Assembly: GCF_009827395.1 (NCBI RefSeq) | Contig: NZ_WTYX01000002.1 | Coordinates: 496,001 to 560,000 of the forward strand | Length of the DNA: 64,000 nucleotides | From: Pontixanthobacter aquaemixtae | GTDB taxonomy: Bacteria; Pseudomonadota; Alphaproteobacteria; Sphingomonadales; Sphingomonadaceae | Reading direction: 5' to 3' | Translations under genes and position numbers: made by a program | Shown: positions 27,542-37,605 of the stretch, piece by piece | Position numbering within the stretch: position 1 is the stretch's first letter | How the letters are laid out: each line of letters opens with the position of its first letter | Notes under the pieces: generated by a model | The model's database searches: none | Told to the model about the DNA's origin: nothing | What the model saw: the letters and a program-made list of their open reading frames with translations, nothing else

Positions 27542-27997
27542 TTAGCGTTTGAGAGCAGCCACGCAGGAGGCGCGATCAACGTCCAGCCCGTCGCTGGCAC
27601 GGCGTGCATCGACGTAGGTTGCCGTTGGCTGGGCACCCTGACGCAGCGGGTAGAGATAGATGTCCAGCACGCAGGCTTCGCCGCTAAATTGCAGCTTTCG
27701 GACATCGCCTTCGCGCACGTCCAGCCTTGGTTCGCCGAATTGCCGCTGCAATGCATTGCTGTCCGCGCCGATAACGCCCTCTAGACCCAGTATATTCATC
27801 ACCCGCGGGGCCTGAAACCCGTCCGTTGTTGGCGGCGGCGTATATTGCGGCGGCGGGGTCGTTGGCCGGGGGGCACGGCTGTTTGATGGCGGCGGCGAGT
27901 TTGCCCCGGTTGAAGCGGGCGGCACGGCTGTTGCTGCGCAGGCGCCAAGAAAGGGCAAAAGGCTTAGGGTCAAAATTCGCGATGTTTTACGCCGCAT
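27542..27997 (-). CDS. Small proline-rich lipoprotein
   Basis: The ~151-aa precursor starts MRRKTSRILTLSLLPFLGAC, a lipoprotein signal, followed by a Pro/Thr-rich linker (residues ~20-60) and a C-terminal domain with two cysteines ('EACVLDIYLYP', 'ASCVAALKR') and 'MNILGLEGVIGADSNALQRQFGEP', which resembles a SmpA/BamE-like beginning. It overlaps the end of the EI24 gene by 11 bases, so it is coupled to it. Function not recognised. Confidence 0.75.
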   Translation of the reverse strand: MRRKTSRILTLSLLPFLGACAATAVPPASTGANSPPPSNSRAPRPTTPPPQYTPPPTTDGFQAPRVMNILGLEGVIGADSNALQRQFGEPRLDVREGDVRKLQFSGEACVLDIYLYPLRQGAQPTATYVDARRASDGLDVDRASCVAALKR

Positions 27998-28694
27998 GAT
28001 GTGCTCCGATTTTGCGCCGCCCCAGATGGCCATGGACCAGATGGGCAGCGCTTGCCGCCCCGATAATGGGTGCGAGGAAATTCACCAAGGGAATTGCCAT
28101 CAGCGCGGCAATTATCCCGCCCAAGAAAAACCGCTCCAGCTTGCCCAGCGGCGGCGCTTCGTCTGGCGACAGGCTGTGGCGGAGCCAGACCATGTCCTGC
28201 AATTCGCGGCCCAAAAGCCAGGCATTGGCCGCCCAAAACACCACTGCCGGGCCAATTGCGGTGAGAAGCAAGGGAACCGCCACCAACAGAGCGAGCGCGT
28301 TGACGGCGATCACTCTGCCAATCGAGCGTAGCGTTTGGCCAAGCTCTTCGCGCCAACCCAGTTTCCGCGCTTGGCCCAAGCTGGCCCGATAGTGCTTCTC
28401 CTCCACCGCCTGAACGACTTCATCGGCGAAGAACTGCAGAACCGCCAGGGCCACCATCCGGAACAGCACCCAGCCCCCTACAATGGTCAGCAAGATAGCA
28501 ATCAATCCGCCGATTTCGGCGCCCAGTGCAAAGCCTTGGCTTTCCAATGCTTTATACAGGCCGAACCATAGGCCCGCGCCCAGTAACGCGAATATCACCA
28601 AAGTGATCACAACCGTTCTGACCAGCAGCTTCACGATCTTGGGATCGCCAAGTTGCGCAATCGCACGGGACATTGCTGCGGGCACCTGTGTCAT
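27987..28694 (-). CDS. EI24 domain-containing membrane protein (CysZ-like)
   Basis: The ~235-aa product has four to five long hydrophobic segments ('TVVITLVIFALLGAGLWFGL', 'IGGLIAILLTIVGGWVLF', 'IAVNALALLVAVPLLLTAIG', 'GGIIAALMAIPLVNFLAP') in the EI24/CysZ arrangement, including 'ANAWLLGRELQDMVWLRH'. CysZ of E. coli imports sulfate; alphaproteobacterial members often lack sulfur-gene context, as here. The ATG at 28694 matches the family start; an upstream in-frame ATG at 28769 adds an unlikely hydrophilic stretch. Confidence 0.82.
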   Translation of the reverse strand: MTQVPAAMSRAIAQLGDPKIVKLLVRTVVITLVIFALLGAGLWFGLYKALESQGFALGAEIGGLIAILLTIVGGWVLFRMVALAVLQFFADEVVQAVEEKHYRASLGQARKLGWREELGQTLRSIGRVIAVNALALLVAVPLLLTAIGPAVVFWAANAWLLGRELQDMVWLRHSLSPDEAPPLGKLERFFLGGIIAALMAIPLVNFLAPIIGAASAAHLVHGHLGRRKIGAHHAA

Positions 28695-28822
28695 GGACCA
28701 GTGCTTTGGCCCCCACCGGGCATCCGCGTCAATCTCTGCATGCGCGGAAAACCTTGGCTCGCCCCGCACAAGCGGCTAGGCGCGCCAGCGAACTCCCTTT
28801 TTGATGAATTATTCGAGGACTT

Positions 28823-29818
28823 ATGACCAACCCACGCTACGATGTGATCGCGATCGGCAACGCAATCGTCGATGTAATGGCGCCTTGCGAAGAAGCGCTG
28901 ATCGAGGAGCTGAAACTCGCCAAAGGCGGCATGTCGTTGATTGATGCCGATGGCGCGCGCGATCTTTATGCGGCGATGGGCCCGGCGAAGGAAATTTCGG
29001 GCGGATCGGCGGCAAATACGCTAGCCGGCCTCGCCAATCTGGGTGCGAAATGCGCATTCATTGGCCAAGTCGCCAACGACCAGCTGGGCGATGTGTTCAG
29101 CCATGACATCCGTTCCGCAGGGATCGATTTCGATACTCCTGCGCGCGAAGGCGAACCGCCGACCGCGCGTTGCCTGATTTTCGTCACTCCTGATGGCGAG
29201 CGGACGATGAACACATTTCTGGGCGCAAGCCAGTTCCTCCCGCCAGCTGCCTTGACCGAAGATGCGATCGCCGATGCGGCCGTGCTGTATCTGGAAGGGT
29301 ATCTGTGGGACCCAGAGGAGCCGCGCAGCGCCATGCGCCGGGCGATCGAGATTGCGCGCGATGCTGGCCGCAAAGTCGCCTTCACTGCGTCGGAGAGCTT
29401 TGTGATCGACCGCCACGGCGACGATTTCCGCGCGATGATCGAGGAAGGCCTGATCGACATCCTGTTTGTGAACGAAAGCGAACTTGCGACATTGACCGGC
29501 GAAGATGATTTCGAGGCGGGTCTGGCCAAGATCGCTCCCAAACTGCCGGTTCTGGTTGCCACTAAAGGAGAAAACGGCGCTGTCGCGATTGCTGACGGGG
29601 TGCGCGGCGAAGTCGCTGCAGAACCTGTCGATGCGGTGGTCGACACGACCGGCGCGGGCGATCTGTTCGCCGCTGGCTTCCTTTCAGGCCATGTGAAAGG
29701 CGAAAGCCTGGAAAATTGCCTGACTCGCGGCGCTGTTTGTGCCGCGGAAATCATTTCGCATTACGGCGCGCGGCCCGATGCCGATCTGAAGGCATTGGTT
29801 GCAAAGCGGCTGGGGTAA
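28823..29818 (+). CDS. PfkB-family carbohydrate kinase, adenosine kinase type
   Basis: The 331-aa product has both PfkB signatures: 'GGSAANTLAGLANLGAKCAF' and 'VVDTTGAGDLFAAGFLSG' with the catalytic Asp in DTTGAGD. The N-terminus 'YDVIAIGNAIVDVMA' is typical of the alphaproteobacterial group annotated as adenosine kinase, which phosphorylates adenosine to AMP. The substrate is a family-based inference. The stop TAA at 29816-29818 is followed in the same frame by the pseudouridine synthase gene. Confidence 0.88.
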   Translation: MTNPRYDVIAIGNAIVDVMAPCEEALIEELKLAKGGMSLIDADGARDLYAAMGPAKEISGGSAANTLAGLANLGAKCAFIGQVANDQLGDVFSHDIRSAGIDFDTPAREGEPPTARCLIFVTPDGERTMNTFLGASQFLPPAALTEDAIADAAVLYLEGYLWDPEEPRSAMRRAIEIARDAGRKVAFTASESFVIDRHGDDFRAMIEEGLIDILFVNESELATLTGEDDFEAGLAKIAPKLPVLVATKGENGAVAIADGVRGEVAAEPVDAVVDTTGAGDLFAAGFLSGHVKGESLENCLTRGAVCAAEIISHYGARPDADLKALVAKRLG

Positions 29819-29830
29819 AAGGCCAAGCCG

Positions 29831-30367
29831 CTGCTGATCCTGCTCAACAAGCCTTATGGAGTGCTGTCGCAATTTACCGATGGCGGATCTTCGCACCCCA
29901 CATTGGCAAACTATGTTGATGTGCCGGATGTGTATCCTGCCGGACGGCTGGACCGCGACAGCGAAGGGTTACTGCTGCTGACCGATGACGGGCGTCAGCA
30001 GGCGCGGATTGCGGACCCGAAATTCAAAATGCCCAAGACCTATCTTGTGCAGGTCGAAGGCGAGATTGATCGGGCAGGGTTGGACCAGTTGCGCCGCGGA
30101 GTGCGGCTGAAAGACGGGATGACACTGCCCGCCGAAGCAGATCAGATCGATGCGCCCGATTTGTGGCCGCGCAACCCGCCCGTCCGCTATCGCAAAAGCG
30201 TGCCAGATTGCTGGATCAAGCTGACAATCCGCGAGGGCAGAAACCGGCAAGTACGGCGGATGACAGCAGCGGTCGGGTTTCCGACCTTGCGGCTGGTTCG
30301 ATGGTCGATTGGGGACTGGTCGCTCGATGGCATCGCGCCTGGCACCTGGCGTGAGGAGCGCGGCTAG
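29831..30367 (+). CDS. rRNA pseudouridine synthase, RsuA/RluE type, no standard start codon
   Basis: The product matches short RsuA-family synthases: '[12 protein letters not shown]', catalytic '[19 protein letters not shown]' (Asp in RLDRDSEG), 'KTYLVQVEG' and '[20 protein letters not shown]'. They isomerise uridines in rRNA. No ATG, GTG or TTG lies between the adenosine kinase TAA (same frame) and a GTG at 29861, which would cut off the conserved LLNKPYG block. CTG codons at 29831 and 29834 sit 8-11 bases after AAAAGG and are the best candidates. Its stop shares CTAG with the stop of the convergent next gene. Confidence 0.8.
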   Translation: MLILLNKPYGVLSQFTDGGSSHPTLANYVDVPDVYPAGRLDRDSEGLLLLTDDGRQQARIADPKFKMPKTYLVQVEGEIDRAGLDQLRRGVRLKDGMTLPAEADQIDAPDLWPRNPPVRYRKSVPDCWIKLTIREGRNRQVRRMTAAVGFPTLRLVRWSIGDWSLDGIAPGTWREERG

Positions 30368-31515
30368 CTTTCGATTGCCAGAACGCCGCGATTGATCAGA
30401 TCGACCACCAATTGCAGCGTCGCGGCCGAGCCCAGAATTTGCGCGGAAAGCTGCATTTCTGGCCAGGCGCAGATTGCGCGCGCGAATTCTGCCGACGCAC
30501 CAGTGCAATCAAAGGCTTCGCCATCTGTGAACAGCATAACCGCGCCGCTTGCTCGCTCGATATAGGCGAAGCGCGCGGCTGGATTGCGGATTAGCGTCAC
30601 CCCATCCGCGTTCGCTTCCGTAAGCTCTTCCACTGTCATGGGTTTGCCCGGCCGCCAGTCTATTTCCGGATGTTTGGCCGTGCTGTTGTAGGCCCCGAAC
30701 CATCGCGAAAACGCATCGCGATCAGCCAGCTTTTCGGTGACCATTGCATGCAGCCGGCCAATTGCCTTGGCGGAGATTTCACCGGGGTTGGATTGCGGGT
30801 CAAGCGCCGCGTCGCCGTACCGGTCTTCCTCGCCCAATTCCTTTAACAGGTCATCCATCCATCCGCCGATTAAGTCGCCGCGCGATGGCGCGCGAAAGCC
30901 TACCGAATAGGTCATGCAATGGTCGCTTGCCGCCACGCCATTATGCGCAATGCCGGGCGGGACATAGAGCATATCGCCCGGCTCCAGCAGCCATTCAGCC
31001 TCTGGAGTGAAGTCCTTGAGCAGACGCAAATCACCATTGGGCAGCAATTCGCTTGCCTCGTCGCACATTGCGCCGATTTGCCACTTCCGCTGGCCAAGAC
31101 CCTGGATCAGGAACACATCATACTGGTCAAAATGCGCGCCCACCCCACCATTTTTGGCGGCAAAGCTGACCATCACATCATCGATCCGCCAATTGGGGAT
31201 AAACCGGAACGATTCGAGCAATGCGGCAACTTCCGGCGAATGATGATCGACCGCTTGTACCAACAGAGTCCAATCTGCGGTCCCAAGCGCGTCAAAACGC
31301 GTGGCGGAAACCGGGCCATGTTCAACCTCAAGGCCACCGCCGTTGCCGCCGACTATCAGGCGCGATTCAACTGTTTCCTCGCAAGCGAGCCCGGCCAATT
31401 CCTCGGGCGTGATCGGGTCTACCCATGGATCCCATGCCTTGCGAATCAGCAATGACTTCTGCTGCCAGTAATCGCGCAGAAACGCCTCGGGATCAAAGCC
31501 GGAGAATGCCATCAC
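30364..31515 (-). CDS. JmjC/cupin oxygenase, ribosomal protein L16 arginine hydroxylase type
   Basis: The 383-aa product is a YcfD/RoxA-like 2-oxoglutarate and Fe(II) oxygenase. The metal triad is His128-x-Asp130 in '[14 protein letters not shown]' and His191 in '[12 protein letters not shown]'; '[11 protein letters not shown]' follows the first pair. A C-terminal winged-helix-like dimerisation region occupies residues ~270-380. The E. coli enzyme hydroxylates Arg81 of L16. It ends convergently on the pseudouridine synthase gene with overlapping stop codons, and is followed upstream by purD on the same strand. Confidence 0.88.
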   Translation of the reverse strand: MMAFSGFDPEAFLRDYWQQKSLLIRKAWDPWVDPITPEELAGLACEETVESRLIVGGNGGGLEVEHGPVSATRFDALGTADWTLLVQAVDHHSPEVAALLESFRFIPNWRIDDVMVSFAAKNGGVGAHFDQYDVFLIQGLGQRKWQIGAMCDEASELLPNGDLRLLKDFTPEAEWLLEPGDMLYVPPGIAHNGVAASDHCMTYSVGFRAPSRGDLIGGWMDDLLKELGEEDRYGDAALDPQSNPGEISAKAIGRLHAMVTEKLADRDAFSRWFGAYNSTAKHPEIDWRPGKPMTVEELTEANADGVTLIRNPAARFAYIERASGAVMLFTDGEAFDCTGASAEFARAICAWPEMQLSAQILGSAATLQLVVDLINRGVLAIES

Positions 31516-31527
31516 ACTTTGGCGGAA

Positions 31528-32823
31528 TCAGCCACTGCGCCCCTCGCGCTCGACTTCGCGCCAGCCGATATCGCGGCGACAAAATCCGTCCGGGAAGGCA
31601 ATCGCATCCACAGCCCGATAGGCTTTGGCCTTGGCCTCGGTCACATTTTCGCCGGTTTGCGTGACATTGAGTACACGGCCACCGCTTGCTGTCAGGCTGC
31701 CATCTTCGCTGCGCTTTGTGCCTGCATGAAACACCTTCGCGCCTTCGCCTTCTGCATTGCCAAGATCGATGGAGCCGCCTTTCTCAGGCGTTCCTGGATA
31801 GCCATTTGCCGCCATGACGACTGTGAGCGCGGTGGCTTCTTCGAAGCGGGCGTCGCCAGCCTTGTCCAACTCGCCATGGGCACAGGCCAACATCATTTCG
31901 CCAAGATCGCTGTCGAGGCGCGTCATCAGTACTTGGCATTCCGGATCACCGAAGCGGCAATTATACTCGATCAGCTTCGGCCCGCTATCGGTCAGCATGA
32001 GCCCGGCGAACAGGACTCCCGAATAGGGCATGCCTTCGCTGCGCAAGGTGTCGACAGTCGGTTTGATAATCCGTTCCATCACCTGCGCCTCGAGCTCGGG
32101 TGTGAGCACCGGCGCCGGGCTGTAAGCGCCCATTCCGCCGGTGTTTGGCCCTGTATCGCCTTCGCCAACGCGCTTGTGATCCTGCGCGCTGCCAAAGGGG
32201 ATAATCGTCTCGCCATCGGTAAGCGCGAAAAAGCTCGCTTCCTCGCCGCGCATAAATTCCTCGATAACGACTTCGGCACCAGCTTCGCCAAAGCGTCCCG
32301 AATACATGTCGGTCAGCGCTTCTGCAGCCTCGGCGCGTGTTTCGGCAATGACCACGCCCTTACCCGCGGCCAATCCATCGGCTTTCAGAACATAGGGCGC
32401 TTCGAATTTGTCGAGCGCTGCGGTTGCATCGGCGAGCGAAGCGGTGCGGACATATCCCGCGGTGGGAATGCCGGCGCGTTCGCACAAATCCTTGGTGAAA
32501 CCCTTGCTGCCTTCCAGCTGTGCCGCGGCTTTTGCGGGTCCGAACACCGCGATGGAGCTGTTCCGTAAACTATCGGCCAACCCATCGACCAGCGGCGCTT
32601 CGGGACCAATTACAACGAGGCCAATTGCGTGCTCTGCGCAGAAATCGGAAACCGCCTGATGATCAGTGGCGTCCAGCGCGACGCATCGTGCATGATCGGC
32701 AATACCGGGGTTGCCCGGCGCGGCGTAAAAGCTATCGTCGGAACCGGCAAGCAAGCTGGATTGCGCCAATTTCCATGCCAGCGCATGTTCGCGCCCGCCA
32801 GAGCCCAGTAGAAGGATATTCAT
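31528..32823 (-). CDS. purD: Phosphoribosylamine-glycine ligase
   Basis: The 431-aa product is GAR synthetase, an ATP-grasp enzyme of purine synthesis that joins glycine to phosphoribosylamine: '[20 protein letters not shown]', '[16 protein letters not shown]', '[17 protein letters not shown]', '[14 protein letters not shown]', '[14 protein letters not shown]' and '[14 protein letters not shown]'. The frame is open 56 codons further upstream, but the family start is the ATG at 32823. That ATG overlaps head-to-head with the xseA start in the sequence CATG, leaving no untranslated spacer between the divergent genes. Confidence 0.97.
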   Translation of the reverse strand: MNILLLGSGGREHALAWKLAQSSLLAGSDDSFYAAPGNPGIADHARCVALDATDHQAVSDFCAEHAIGLVVIGPEAPLVDGLADSLRNSSIAVFGPAKAAAQLEGSKGFTKDLCERAGIPTAGYVRTASLADATAALDKFEAPYVLKADGLAAGKGVVIAETRAEAAEALTDMYSGRFGEAGAEVVIEEFMRGEEASFFALTDGETIIPFGSAQDHKRVGEGDTGPNTGGMGAYSPAPVLTPELEAQVMERIIKPTVDTLRSEGMPYSGVLFAGLMLTDSGPKLIEYNCRFGDPECQVLMTRLDSDLGEMMLACAHGELDKAGDARFEEATALTVVMAANGYPGTPEKGGSIDLGNAEGEGAKVFHAGTKRSEDGSLTASGGRVLNVTQTGENVTEAKAKAYRAVDAIAFPDGFCRRDIGWREVEREGRSG

Positions 32824-34282
32824 GCCCAGTTCTTCATCCCAAGAAAATGCGGAGAACGGATTGGTAGCGCGCAGCGGAGAGGGCGACAACGCCGCTCCGT
32901 TCTCGATCACCGAAATATCGACAATGCTTAAGCGGACGGTGGAGGATCGCTTCGGCTTTGTCCGCTTGCGCGGCGAATTGTCGGGGGTCAAGCGCGCGGC
33001 GTCTGGCCATCTCTATTGCAGCCTGAAAGATGAAAAGGCGGTGATCGATGGAGTGATGTGGCGCGGCAATGCCGGGCGCCTGGGGTTCCTGCCGGAAGAC
33101 GGGATTGAGGTCGTCGCGACGGGCAAGCTGACGACTTATGCCGGCCGCTCGAAATACCAGATTGTCATGGACAGTATGGAAATCGCGGGCGAGGGCGCGC
33201 TGCTCGCGCTGCTTGAGAAAACACGGCTGCGACTGGAAAAGGAAGGGCTTTTCGCCGCCGAACGCAAAAGGCAGCTACCGTTTCTGCCGCGCACGATTGC
33301 CGTCGTGACGTCGCCCACCGGTGCGGTCATCCGCGATATTTTGCACCGTCTGGCCGACCGCTTCCCGAGCCGGGTTCTGGTCTGGCCAGTCCTGGTGCAG
33401 GGTCAAGGCAGCGCCGATCAGGTTGCATCGGCGATTCGCGGCTTCTCGAATGTGCCGAAGACCATTCCCAAACCCGACGTTTTGATCGTAGCACGCGGCG
33501 GCGGTTCGATTGAGGATTTGTGGGGCTTCAACGAAGAGGTGGTCGTTCGCGCGATTGCGGATTGTCCGATTCCGGTGATCTCAGCCGTCGGGCATGAGAC
33601 AGACACGACGCTTGCAGATTACGCCGCTGACAGGCGCGCGCCGACTCCCACCGCAGCTGCCGAAATGGCGGTTCCGGTTCGTGCAGAGCTTGCCGCGACA
33701 ATCGAGGATCTGGCGCACCGCCAGAAACGCGCAATCGGGCGTCCGGTCACATTGGGCCGCGAACGATTGGAGGCACGGGTCCAGCGGCTGCCCAGGCCCG
33801 AGGCGGTTTTGCAGCCGCAAGGCCAGAAACTGGACGATCTGTCAGAGAGGCTTCGACGCGGGTTGATGGACCGCGCCGCGAAAGGGCGCGAGAAGCTCGG
33901 GGCGTTGCGCATGCCGCGCGCGATATTGGATCGCGGTCTTCGCGAGGCACGGCAGAAACTTGGCAACAATCGCTTGTCCGCGGCGGTCATCGAGGGGCGC
34001 TTTTCGCGCGATAGCGAGCGGTTTGCTGCGCTCGATCGGCTATATCAATCGCTTAACCCCAAGGCGCCGTTGAAACGCGGCTTCGTGCTGGTCAAAGATG
34101 TTGATGGAAATTTGGTCAGGACGCGCAAGGATGCGGGCCAGCACGCGGCGCTGGGTATCGAATTTGGCGATGGCATTCTTGATGTAACAACCGGTGCGGC
34201 GCCTGCAGCTCAGGCCAAACCACGCAAGCGCAAGCCACGCACCGATACGGCACAGAATCGACAAGATGATTTGTTCGGCTAG
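32822..34282 (+). CDS. xseA: Exodeoxyribonuclease VII large subunit
   Basis: The 486-aa product has the OB-fold N-terminus ('[20 protein letters not shown]', '[20 protein letters not shown]'), the catalytic domain ('[20 protein letters not shown]', '[20 protein letters not shown]', '[20 protein letters not shown]', '[14 protein letters not shown]') and a C-terminal coiled-coil ending in basic KPRKRKPR. With XseB it degrades single-stranded DNA. AGAAGGAT lies 6 bases upstream of the ATG at 32822. The xseB gene is not in the window. Confidence 0.97.
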   Translation: MPSSSSQENAENGLVARSGEGDNAAPFSITEISTMLKRTVEDRFGFVRLRGELSGVKRAASGHLYCSLKDEKAVIDGVMWRGNAGRLGFLPEDGIEVVATGKLTTYAGRSKYQIVMDSMEIAGEGALLALLEKTRLRLEKEGLFAAERKRQLPFLPRTIAVVTSPTGAVIRDILHRLADRFPSRVLVWPVLVQGQGSADQVASAIRGFSNVPKTIPKPDVLIVARGGGSIEDLWGFNEEVVVRAIADCPIPVISAVGHETDTTLADYAADRRAPTPTAAAEMAVPVRAELAATIEDLAHRQKRAIGRPVTLGRERLEARVQRLPRPEAVLQPQGQKLDDLSERLRRGLMDRAAKGREKLGALRMPRAILDRGLREARQKLGNNRLSAAVIEGRFSRDSERFAALDRLYQSLNPKAPLKRGFVLVKDVDGNLVRTRKDAGQHAALGIEFGDGILDVTTGAAPAAQAKPRKRKPRTDTAQNRQDDLFG

Positions 34283-34306
34283 CGCCAGTTTGCTAAGGGC
34301 GCGGCT

Positions 34307-34510
34307 ATGTTGATGTCTTCAGGTGAGAAAGAGGCCAAGCTGGCTTACGGCCCCAACGGCTTTCGGGTGGTGAAATCGGGCAGCTTTGTGCTGTGCGCGG
34401 TTACATCCGAACAGATCGGGCTGGAAGAATTGCGCTATTGGAGCGTGGATTTGCAAGAACCCTATGCCAGCGCCGAAATCGCCACGCGCAGATTGATGGA
34501 CATCGAATGA
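34307..34510 (+). CDS. DUF2093 protein
   Basis: The 67-aa product matches DUF2093: 'AKLAYGPNGFRVVKSGSFVL', 'CAVTSEQIGLEELRYWSVDL' and 'QEPYASAEIATRR'. These are small alphaproteobacterial proteins of unknown function, usually next to xseA as here. A second ATG at 34313 is possible. The stop overlaps the M23 peptidase start in ATGA. Confidence 0.9.
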   Translation: MLMSSGEKEAKLAYGPNGFRVVKSGSFVLCAVTSEQIGLEELRYWSVDLQEPYASAEIATRRLMDIE

Positions 34511-35460
34511 TGCCCCTGCGCACCGCGCTTGTGATCAGCGCTGCGTTGATGAGCTTGTCGGGCTGCAGCGGTACCGCGCTTGAGGAGCAAGCGCCCGAAA
34601 CCGGTCAGGCCGAAGTGGTTCAGCCGATTTCGACACCGGCGGCGCGGCCTGCTCCGGTCTCAACACCAAGTCCATCACCCTCCCCGACACCTCCTCCGGG
34701 TCCTACGACATTTGTTTTTGACGGCGAGCTTACGCAAGGCGGGTGGATTCGCGGGCAAGCGCCGGGCGGCACCGTGACGGCAACTTTGGGAAGCCAGACG
34801 CTGACGCTCGATGATGGCGGCCATTTCTTTGCAGCTTTCGACCGCGATGCGGGCTCGACCGAGACCCTTGTTGCACGGCTTTCCGATGGCCGCAGGATCG
34901 AAAGCCCGATCGCGATCTCGCCGCGCACATGGGATATCGAACGGGTCAATGTTGCAAAACGCCCTTCGGGATCGAGCGAGGCATGGTGGAAGCGGCGAGA
35001 GCCCGAATATAACGCAATCGTCGCCGCGCGGGCCATGGAAACCGGGGCGACCGGTTGGCGGCAGGATTTCATTTGGCCGGTGACAGGGCGCATTTCCGGG
35101 CGCTTTGGACGCCAGCGGATTTATCGCGGCGAGCCCGGATCCTATCATAGCGGGATTGATATTGCCGGCGGCAATGGCACGCCGTTCGTGGCGCCCGCCG
35201 ATGGCGTGGTGACTCTGGCGACAACGCAGCCATTCTCGCTCGAAGGCTATTTGCTGATCATCGACCACGGGCAGGGCCTCAACAGTGCATTCCTGCACAT
35301 GTCGAAAATTGCGGTGCGCGACGGGGAAACCGTCCGGCAGGGCCAGTATATCGGCAATATCGGCGCGTCGGGGCGTGCAACCGGACCGCATCTCCATTGG
35401 GGGCTGAAATGGCGCGATGCGCGCCTTGATCCGTTGCTGTTCACCGGCCCGATGCGCTGA
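34507..35460 (+). CDS. M23 family metallopeptidase, lipoprotein
   Basis: The 317-aa precursor begins with a lipoprotein signal (ALMSLSGC), followed by a Pro/Ser-rich linker at residues ~40-75, an Ig-like beta domain, and a LytM/M23 domain at ~195-317. Zinc-site blocks 'YHSGIDIAGGNGTPFVAPAD' (H-x-x-x-D) and 'ATGPHLHWGLKW' (HxH) are intact, so it should be an active peptidoglycan endopeptidase rather than an EnvC-type pseudo-enzyme. The frame is open upstream to 34393, but the ATG at 34507 is coupled to DUF2093. Confidence 0.92.
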   Translation: MMPLRTALVISAALMSLSGCSGTALEEQAPETGQAEVVQPISTPAARPAPVSTPSPSPSPTPPPGPTTFVFDGELTQGGWIRGQAPGGTVTATLGSQTLTLDDGGHFFAAFDRDAGSTETLVARLSDGRRIESPIAISPRTWDIERVNVAKRPSGSSEAWWKRREPEYNAIVAARAMETGATGWRQDFIWPVTGRISGRFGRQRIYRGEPGSYHSGIDIAGGNGTPFVAPADGVVTLATTQPFSLEGYLLIIDHGQGLNSAFLHMSKIAVRDGETVRQGQYIGNIGASGRATGPHLHWGLKWRDARLDPLLFTGPMR

Positions 35461-35490
35461 TCACATTGCCGCGAACACGTCCGGTGAACC

Positions 35491-36465
35491 ATGATTAGAA
35501 CAGTCGCGCTGGTTATCCTTCTGGTGCTGGCCGGGCTGACGACGTGGGTGCGTTCCCCCGCGGTTAAGGCCAATCTCAGCCAGTCGCTTTCGCTCACGCC
35601 GCTCGACATCGGGGCCGGCGATATCGGAGAGGCCACGCTCGAAAGCGCATGGCACTTGGACAGCCCGAACAGCCTGTTTGGCAGCTATTCCTCGCTATTG
35701 GCCATGCCGGACGATCAGTTTCTCTCAGCCAGCGATTCGGGGGGGCTTCTCCGCTTCCCCATCCCCGGAGCCGACGGCACCGTCGAGATTGGCCGTTTCG
35801 CAGGCCGCACTGCGTATAAGAAGAAGCTGATCGACATCGAATCGCTCACTCGCGATCCGCAGACGGGCCGCATCTGGGTCGGGTATGAAGGCACCAACAC
35901 GATTGAGCGGCTGGAAAGCGATCTGACCGGAAGTACCCGCGTCCAGCCAGACGCCATGGCCGGCTGGGCGTCCAATTCGGGGCCCGAATCGATGGTGCGT
36001 CTATCCGACGGGCGCTTCATTGTGATCGCCGAGGGCCGCGAATCCTACTTGGGCAGCGTACATCAGGCGATCCTGTTTGATGGCGACCCGCTGGAAGGGG
36101 CAATAGCGCAGAGTTTCCGTTTCGAACCTCCCAAGGGGTATCGCCCGGTGGATATGGCGCAGTTGCCCGATGGCCGCGTGGTGATTCTCGCGCGCAAACT
36201 CGTTCCCGGCCTTCCGCCATCATTCAACACGAAACTGGTCGTCGCCGATCCATCGCAAATCGCATCCGGCGGAAATTGGTCCGGCCGCGAGATGGCGGCA
36301 ATTTCTGATCCCGATCTGGAAGACAATTATGAAGGGTTGGCAATAATCCCGCGCAAGGACGGAACGGTGGATTTATGGCTGATCTCCGACGACAATGGCA
36401 CGACTTTCCAGCGGACCTTGCTGGTCAAGCTTCATTGGGATCCGGCCACGCAGGACGCGCAATAG
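35491..36465 (+). CDS. Phytase-like esterase family protein
   Basis: The 324-aa precursor has an N-terminal signal or anchor (VALVILLVLAGLTTWV) and a beta-propeller-like body of the 'phytase-like' family: 'LLAMPDDQFLSASDSGGLLR', 'SLTRDPQTGRIWVGYEGTNT', 'PESMVRLSDGRFIVIAEG' and the acidic end 'DNYEGLAIIPRKDGTVDLWLISDDN' in parts. Family members are secreted esterase/phytase-like proteins of uncertain substrate. It starts 30 bases after the M23 gene and may belong to the same transcript. Confidence 0.82.
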   Translation: MIRTVALVILLVLAGLTTWVRSPAVKANLSQSLSLTPLDIGAGDIGEATLESAWHLDSPNSLFGSYSSLLAMPDDQFLSASDSGGLLRFPIPGADGTVEIGRFAGRTAYKKKLIDIESLTRDPQTGRIWVGYEGTNTIERLESDLTGSTRVQPDAMAGWASNSGPESMVRLSDGRFIVIAEGRESYLGSVHQAILFDGDPLEGAIAQSFRFEPPKGYRPVDMAQLPDGRVVILARKLVPGLPPSFNTKLVVADPSQIASGGNWSGREMAAISDPDLEDNYEGLAIIPRKDGTVDLWLISDDNGTTFQRTLLVKLHWDPATQDAQ

Positions 36466-36492
36466 AAAAGGCGCGCGGATATCCCGCACGCC
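36466..36492 (-). terminator. Intrinsic terminator after rpmB
   Basis: On the minus strand a 9-bp stem (GGCGTGCGG against CCGCGCGCC, one G-T pair, GATAT loop) is followed by TTTT. It lies between the convergent phytase-like gene and rpmB. Confidence 0.65.
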
Positions 36493-36543
36493 CTTCATTG
36501 TCCTCAATGGAACGCCGCGCACCCAAAGGGCGCGGGCCGCAAA

Positions 36544-36840
36544 TCAGGCGGCTTTGTCTTCCTTGACCGCTTTCTTCAGTTCGCGCTTCACTTTCAGCGC
36601 GTTCTTGGAGAGCTTTTCGTCTTTGGTCTTGAGCAACCAATTGTCGAGACCGCCATTATGCTCGACCGAGCGCAATGCGTGAGTCGACACACGGAATTTG
36701 AAACCGCGATCAAGCTTTTCGCTGAGCAGCGTCACGTGCTGCAGATTGGGCAGGAACACACGCTTCGTTCTATTGTTGGCGTGGCTAACGTTGTTGCCGG
36801 TCAGGCGGCCCTTGCCGGTCAGTTCGCAAATGCGCGACAT
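36544..36840 (-). CDS. rpmB: 50S ribosomal protein L28
   Basis: The 98-aa product is bL28: '[27 protein letters not shown]' in pieces, '[13 protein letters not shown]', '[20 protein letters not shown]'. The N-terminal CxxC zinc motif seen in some L28 proteins is reduced to a single Cys. Single-gene transcript with its own terminator. Confidence 0.97.
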   Translation of the reverse strand: MSRICELTGKGRLTGNNVSHANNRTKRVFLPNLQHVTLLSEKLDRGFKFRVSTHALRSVEHNGGLDNWLLKTKDEKLSKNALKVKRELKKAVKEDKAA

Positions 36841-37027
36841 GCTGTTTCTCGTTCGAATTCGGGGCCGCCGGCGTGTGCCGAGGGCCAGTTTAATCTGTGG
36901 GATTATCCCGGAAAGGCGCGCGGATAGCTTCCAAAGCGCGAATCGTCAAGCAAATCGTCGCCCTGTCGCAGTTCGCTTTAGCGGTGACTGATTGCACGAA
37001 TGGGCCAGCGGCGCTAGCGCATCGGCC

Positions 37028-37483
37028 ATGACAAAATGGCCGCTCCCCCTACCAATGCAGCGCGCGCTTGCCTTGGCCGAGGCGTCTGCGGAGGCGGGCG
37101 AAGTTCCGGTAGGGGCGGTGATTATGCGCGGCGGAAAAATTATCTCCGAAGCGCACAACACCCCGCGCACGGATCACGACCCGACCGCGCACGCTGAAAT
37201 CATGGCGATACGCGCGGCGGCAAAGGCGCTGGGCGATGAGCGGCTTGAAGGCTGCGAGTTGTGGGTCACGCTGGAACCATGCGCGATGTGTGCAGGCGCG
37301 ATCAGCCATGCGCGCATCGCGAAGCTATATTATGCGGCCTCCGATCCCAAAGGCGGGGCGGTAGAACACGGGGCCAGAGTGTTCGAGCAGGAGCAATGTC
37401 TGCACAGGCCGGAGGTCTATTCTGGAATAGGTGAAGCCGAGGCGACCGTTATGTTGAAGGCGTTTTTCTCCAAGCTGCGATAG
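37028..37483 (+). CDS. tadA: tRNA adenosine(34) deaminase TadA / nucleoside deaminase
   Basis: The 151-aa product is a zinc deaminase that makes inosine at the wobble position of tRNA-Arg(ACG). Catalytic blocks are 'HDPTAHAEIMAIRAAAKALG' (H-A-E) and 'LEPCAMCAGAISHARIAKLY' (PCxxC); 'DPKGGAVEHGARVF' follows as in TadA. An ATG at 36992 is in frame, but the one at 37028 matches the family N-terminus (MQRALALAEAS region). Single gene. Confidence 0.93.
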   Translation: MTKWPLPLPMQRALALAEASAEAGEVPVGAVIMRGGKIISEAHNTPRTDHDPTAHAEIMAIRAAAKALGDERLEGCELWVTLEPCAMCAGAISHARIAKLYYAASDPKGGAVEHGARVFEQEQCLHRPEVYSGIGEAEATVMLKAFFSKLR

Positions 37484-37605
37484 CGACTGCCGCTTGGAGC
37501 CAATCGGAACCGGTGTTTACCTTGCTATAACTCTCCGGCGCTACTGATCACGGACCATCTGGCGCGAGCGATTCAGGCGGGAAGCCTTTGGGCGGGAGAA
37601 CGGCG

